From positions 1-64,000 of the forward strand of contig CAJUQT010000007.1 in NCBI GenBank assembly GCA_910588225.1: a stretch of DNA of 64,000 nt, given 5' to 3'. Of the stretch, positions 60,371 through 64,000 are shown one piece after another. This DNA comes from an uncultured Acetatifactor sp. Its GTDB lineage: Bacteria; Bacillota; Clostridia; Lachnospirales; Lachnospiraceae. The notes below the pieces were generated by a model that saw nothing but the letters and a program-made list of their open reading frames with translations, was not told the DNA's origin and ran no database searches. The stretch's first letter is position 1, and each line of letters begins with the position of its first letter. A program made the position numbers and the translations under genes.

Positions 60371-61603
60371 TTATTCCATAACCGCTGTCACTTGTGCCCC
60401 AATGCGGCCGTCCTTCACACGGACAGTCAGTTCGCTGCCTTCCCTCACCTGTGCCACAGAACGGATATTATGCCCTTCTCCGTCCTCCACATAGGCGTAC
60501 CCGCTGTTCAGCTTCTCCAGCGGAGAAAGTCCCTTCATCCTCTCAATATAAAGAGCCAGTTCATGACGCTTTTTTTCCAGAAGCCGTTCCATTCTCTCCT
60601 GCAGCCGCTCCTCAAGAGAAATCGTCTGCATCTTCCGCTCTCTGATTCTTCCCGCCGGACTGAACGCCTTCAGCCGCAGCTCCATATACCGGGTCTGTCC
60701 ACGTTTTTCCTCCACTTTCCGCCTGATCAGACGTTGCAGCGTATCTCTGAAAGCTTCCATTCCTCCCAGGATTTCCCGGATATCTGTCACAGCAAGTTCC
60801 GCGGCCGCGGAAGGTGTGGGGGCGCGCAAATCTGCCACAAAATCTGCAATGGTAGTATCCGTCTCGTGCCCTACCGCGGAAATCACCGGTATAGAACAAT
60901 CAAAAATTGCCTGAGCCACTTCTCTCTCATTAAAGGCCCACAGGTCTTCGATGGAGCCTCCACCTCGACCTACAATTATTACATCCACCTGAAGCGTCTC
61001 CAGTGCCCGGATGCCTCTCACAATACTTTGTACTGCCGCGCTGCCCTGTACGATAGCCGGATACAAGATAATCTGTACATATGGATTTCTCCTGCCCGCA
61101 ATCTGAATAATGTCACGCACGGCCGCACCGGTGTCCGCGGTCACCACACCCAGGGTCCGGATAAATCTGGGGACAGGACGCTTATACTCCGGGGCAAACA
61201 TGCCGCATTCCTCCAGCTCTCTCTTGAGCTGTTCAAATTTTTCATATAAAAGTCCGCTTCCGTCCAGCACAATCTCTTTTGCATAGAGCTGATATTTACC
61301 GTCCCGTTCATATACGTCCACATTTCCGCCTACGATGACCTGCTGCCCGTCAGACATACGAAAAGAGAGACCCGAACGACTGCCCGCAAACATAACACAG
61401 CCTATGGTCCCTTTGGAATCCTTTAAAGTAAAATAAATATGTCCTGAGGAATGATACTTACAGTTGCTCACCTCTCCTTTCACGAAAAGGCCCCGCATAA
61501 AATAATCCTGCGCGAACATATTCTTAATGTAGGAATTAACCTGTCCTACTGTATAAACATTACGAATCTCAATCACCCGGCTTCTGAAAGGCTCCACTAA
61601 CAT
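60371..61603 (-). CDS. xseA: Exodeoxyribonuclease VII large subunit
   Basis: 410 residues. N-terminal OB fold (VYTVGQVNSYIKNMF, GEVSNCKYHSSGHIYFTLKD), catalytic domain with IIVGRGGGSIEDLWAFNE and AVGHETDTTIADFVADLRAP, then coiled coil. Works with XseB to degrade single-stranded DNA. It overlaps nusB by seven bases. Confidence 0.95.
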   Translation of the reverse strand: MLVEPFRSRVIEIRNVYTVGQVNSYIKNMFAQDYFMRGLFVKGEVSNCKYHSSGHIYFTLKDSKGTIGCVMFAGSRSGLSFRMSDGQQVIVGGNVDVYERDGKYQLYAKEIVLDGSGLLYEKFEQLKRELEECGMFAPEYKRPVPRFIRTLGVVTADTGAAVRDIIQIAGRRNPYVQIILYPAIVQGSAAVQSIVRGIRALETLQVDVIIVGRGGGSIEDLWAFNEREVAQAIFDCSIPVISAVGHETDTTIADFVADLRAPTPSAAAELAVTDIREILGGMEAFRDTLQRLIRRKVEEKRGQTRYMELRLKAFSPAGRIRERKMQTISLEERLQERMERLLEKKRHELALYIERMKGLSPLEKLNSGYAYVEDGEGHNIRSVAQVREGSELTVRVKDGRIGAQVTAVME

Positions 61604-62016
61604 GGATCCTTTTCCAATTTTACTATTTTGGCCAGAATGGCATTCACAAAACCGCTTGCATTCTCCTGCCCATATTCCTTCGCCAGTTCCACTGCCTCAT
61701 CGATGGCAACCCCTGCGGGAATATCCTCGTCAAACCGCAGCTCGTACACAGCCAGACGAAGCACCGCCAGCTCCACCTTGCCCATCCGGGTGGTCTCCCA
61801 CCCTACCGTATTCTCGTCAATCAGTCTGTCTATCTCAGGAATCAGCTCCCGGACAGCCTGACACCGTTCTTCTATATAATCCGCATCTTTCCTGGACCTG
61901 ATGTCTTCATTGTTCTCCAGAAAGAGCCTCATCTGTCTCGGCATATCCCCCGCTTCGTGAAACTCCACCTGAAACAGAAGTCTGAATACCTGTTCTCTCT
62001 GCTCGTGTCTTCCCAT
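61597..62016 (-). CDS. nusB: Transcription antitermination factor NusB
   Basis: 139 residues, normal. RHEQREQVFRLLFQVEF opens the family; LRLAVYELRFDEDIPAGVAI and EAVELAKEYGQENASGFVNA are its RNA- and S10-contacting helices. Promotes rRNA transcription antitermination. AGGAAG precedes the start. First of the nusB-xseA-xseB-ispA-dxs row. Confidence 0.95.
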   Translation of the reverse strand: MGRHEQREQVFRLLFQVEFHEAGDMPRQMRLFLENNEDIRSRKDADYIEERCQAVRELIPEIDRLIDENTVGWETTRMGKVELAVLRLAVYELRFDEDIPAGVAIDEAVELAKEYGQENASGFVNAILAKIVKLEKDPC

Positions 62017-62080
62017 AATACACTTCCTGCCGTTATCTGTGTTTTCTTTTTGCCTTGTGCCTTCGGTCAGACGTTTCCCT

Positions 62081-62458
62081 CTATTTTACTTTCACGCCCG
62101 CAATTCGGATATTCACATCGGCACAGCTTAAACCAGTCATATTCTCTATAGCGGCCTTTACTTTCCCCTGCACCTGATGACAGGTAGCCGGAATGCTGTA
62201 TCCGTACTCCATAATCAAAGCCAGATCAACCTTCACTCTGCGGTCCGCCACCGTCACTCTCACGCCTCTTGCAAGTTTCTTCATACCCACCCTGCTGATA
62301 AGCTCACCGGTAATATTCCCGGCCATGGAACTGACACCCTCCACTTCCATGGCGGCCAGCGAGGCAATCATTGCCACCACATCATCTGCAATCTGTACCA
62401 CGCCTACGCTTTTCTCCTCGTTCAGTACCACAGAACCGTTCTCTCTTTCTTTTTCCAT
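62081..62458 (-). CDS. Asp23/Gls24-family envelope stress protein
   Basis: 125 residues from the ATG at 62458. VQIADDVVAMIASLAAMEVEG and the repeating VTVADRRVKVDLALIMEYGY ... VNIRIAGV blocks are the Asp23 fold. Family proteins associate with the membrane; in many Clostridia one lies directly upstream of nusB, as here. The extra 25 residues from a start at 62533 look non-native. Confidence 0.9.
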   Translation of the reverse strand: MEKERENGSVVLNEEKSVGVVQIADDVVAMIASLAAMEVEGVSSMAGNITGELISRVGMKKLARGVRVTVADRRVKVDLALIMEYGYSIPATCHQVQGKVKAAIENMTGLSCADVNIRIAGVKVK

Positions 62459-62525
62459 AATATACCATGCCTTTCCTTCAGCTCTGAATATACTTTTACA
62501 GATACTATCCAGTATACCACATTCT

Positions 62526-63788
62526 CTACTCATTTGTCACCCAAAATGTCAATGACAGCTGCTTTTCATTTTGAGCATATGCAATTCTGCTCTCACCGTC
62601 ATTCAGATAATCAAAAATTTCCTGGCCCTCTACCAGCGCATTCAGGATTTCTTCATAGCAGGCGGTATCAGCACATTTGATGGTCACGTCCTGCTTTCCG
62701 CGCTCCGCTGCTCCTGAAAACAAAGCCGCCATCTGTTCTCTGTCATAGGACTGAAACAGCGCGCCCTCCCGCACATAATAATTGGCCGCCACAGCAGTAC
62801 ACACCGGCATCGGAATCTCGTCACTGATGGAGTGGGTGCGCAGGAGCTCCTCCGTAGTCACGTTCAGATAATCATAGTTGATTTCCGGCATGGCATTGTG
62901 CACATCCTCCCCCGGCCGGGTATCCTCCATCTGATAGGACACATCTCCCCAGGTGGCATCCATATAATAGTATTCCCCGTCCACCTTCACCAGATTCCAG
63001 GCATGTCCCTCCCCGGTTTCCACCAGTCCCAGCACCAGCGTACACTCCACCCCCAGCCTGTTGAGCAGATACTGGGCCGCTTTCGCATATCCCTGACACA
63101 CAGAAGCATGATGAATGAAAACCGAATAGATATTCTGATTATCGGGAGCATTCATATCATAGTCCGTATTGCGGATTATGGTATCGTATACATATTTCAC
63201 TTTCTCGTACTCACCTGCATTCCCGTCTATACCTGCCAGAATCTGCTCCGCGGCAGCCAGTATTTCTTCACTGCGCACTGCCGCCGTGTCCACATCCATA
63301 TTATACGTTCCGGAAAACTCAATGGAAGTGAGCCTGTCTCCTCTGGTATATTTCGTGTAGGAATATCCTTCCACGTAAAAAAGCTCCGGGTGGTCGCTCA
63401 AAACGCATTGAAAGATTCTGTCCACATCGGCCTCGTCCAGTCCTGCGTCAAATCCCTCTGTGTTCAGCTCCTCCTCTTCCCCATAACTCCCCAGAATCCG
63501 TTCCATGTCATGATACCAAAGCTGTTCCGCTTCGCTTAAGCTGTCATGGGCAAAGGAACCCGCCTCCTCCATCAGAAAGCATACTGCAGGAATCTCCGCT
63601 TCCTCCGAAGACGCTTCCGAAGAGGGCTCTCCCTTATCTTCCTCTGAATCTTCTTCCGTCATACCCCAGGACAGAGCAAAATCCCTGGGAATATTATCCA
63701 GGATATCCGGGTCCGCACAACCTGTGAGCATCACACAAAACAACACCAGCCACAGGATATGCGGGTAATTACGCCTTCTTCGCCTCAT
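62526..63788 (-). CDS. Transglutaminase-like lipoprotein
   Basis: 420 residues. Signal peptide RRRRRNYPHILWLVLFCVML and lipobox LTGC at about residue 24. An acidic Ser/Glu linker follows (about 43-68). From about residue 195, KVKYVYDTIIRNTDYD leads into a transglutaminase/protease core with the complete triad: Cys in HHASVCQGYAKA, His in EGHAWNLVK and Asp in YYMDATWGD. Cell-surface enzyme, probably peptidase or cross-linker. Common next to nusB/asp23 in this group, but its substrate is unknown. Confidence 0.87.
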   Translation of the reverse strand: MRRRRRNYPHILWLVLFCVMLTGCADPDILDNIPRDFALSWGMTEEDSEEDKGEPSSEASSEEAEIPAVCFLMEEAGSFAHDSLSEAEQLWYHDMERILGSYGEEEELNTEGFDAGLDEADVDRIFQCVLSDHPELFYVEGYSYTKYTRGDRLTSIEFSGTYNMDVDTAAVRSEEILAAAEQILAGIDGNAGEYEKVKYVYDTIIRNTDYDMNAPDNQNIYSVFIHHASVCQGYAKAAQYLLNRLGVECTLVLGLVETGEGHAWNLVKVDGEYYYMDATWGDVSYQMEDTRPGEDVHNAMPEINYDYLNVTTEELLRTHSISDEIPMPVCTAVAANYYVREGALFQSYDREQMAALFSGAAERGKQDVTIKCADTACYEEILNALVEGQEIFDYLNDGESRIAYAQNEKQLSLTFWVTNE

Positions 63789-63812
63789 CTGCAGGCTCCC
63801 CCTTTACCTCGC

Positions 63813-64000
63813 TTAATTTCTGCTGAATTCTGTCAGGACCAGTCCCTTATTCCTGTCCAGCGTCATGCCGATACTCCAGGAATTCACGAACAGCAGCAGC
63901 GGATTTCCTTTCATGTCCTTCACCTTTTTCATATCGGAAGTTCCGCTGAGCCTGCCGATATCCACTTCATCCTTGTTCTCAATCCAGCGAATATGCTCAT
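63813..64000 (-). CDS. prfC: C-terminal end of a probable peptide chain release factor 3
   Basis: Only the last 62 codons are in the window. HIRWIENKDEVD, LLLFVNSWSIGMTLDRNKG and LTEFSRN match the end of RF3-type GTPases (W-x-...-LLFxNxW near the C-terminus) better than anything else I know. The GTPase domain is beyond the edge, so this stays tentative. Confidence 0.55.
   Translation of the reverse strand, partial: EHIRWIENKDEVDIGRLSGTSDMKKVKDMKGNPLLLFVNSWSIGMTLDRNKGLVLTEFSRN

Overview
The window reads as chromosome of a spore-forming gut Clostridia, most likely a Lachnospiraceae member. Evidence: spoIVB and the nusB-xseA-xseB-ispA-dxs-tlyA-nadK-argR-recN-spoIVB order, a class III fructose bisphosphatase, a eukaryote-type HIS6 isomerase outside any his operon, a bile salt hydrolase, a QueL/QPTR queuine-salvage pair and a lysine riboswitch ahead of dapA. 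I saw no tRNA, rRNA or CRISPR array. The assignment is inference; no database was searched.

Region 1 (1-17.4 kb) is a surface-polysaccharide locus, all on the minus strand, capped on the left by an IS1634-type transposase. Read in its own direction it runs: polyprenyl-phosphate sugar transferase, WecB/TagA transferase, Wzy-like polymerase, GtrII-like membrane transferase, GT4 transferase, GT-B transferase, a PP-loop enzyme, flippase, an unknown 550-residue protein, then a three-gene ulosonic-acid module (CMP-Kdo synthetase-like, HMGL-type aldolase, KdsC-like phosphatase). From 1.9 to about 15.85 kb it is conspicuously AT-rich; the sugar transferase and everything to its right is GC-richer, which suggests an exchanged serotype-like cassette.

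Region 2 (17.6-26 kb) holds two diverged copies of a cassette: small XRE regulator, LCP (LytR-CpsA-Psr) protein, class B sortase, small secreted protein ending in APKTGEF. Copy 1 has an intact regulator. In copy 2 the regulator is reversed and broken by a 166-bp hairpin-rich insertion. A short Wzz-like protein gene lies between the copies. Upstream of copy 1 is a 340-bp segment bounded by perfect 35-bp inverted repeats and carrying oppositely facing promoter-like sequences. It looks like a phase-variable promoter switch governing the cassette and possibly the polysaccharide operon. This is the most interesting signal in the window.

Region 3 (26-42.4 kb) is ordinary chromosome: a preQ1-I-like riboswitch with terminator ahead of queL and a queuosine-precursor transporter, bile salt hydrolase, a split chromate transporter, RlmD-type methyltransferase, PcrA, an SPFH/zinc-ribbon protein, small regulators, an orphan ABC binding protein, bactofilin with a degenerate LytM protein, HIS6 and an Asn-rich lipoprotein.

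Region 4 (42.4-50.2 kb) has the lysine-riboswitch dapA-dapB-fbp operon, a CobO/BtuR-like enzyme, an SSB-like protein and TypA/BipA. At 50.4-51.3 kb is a graveyard of group II intron reverse transcriptase and IS200-type fragments beside spoIVB, where spo0A would normally be expected.

Region 5 (51.3-64 kb) is the conserved spoIVB-recN-argR-nadK-tlyA-dxs-ispA-xseB-xseA-nusB-asp23 block, then a transglutaminase-like lipoprotein and the 3' end of a probable prfC.
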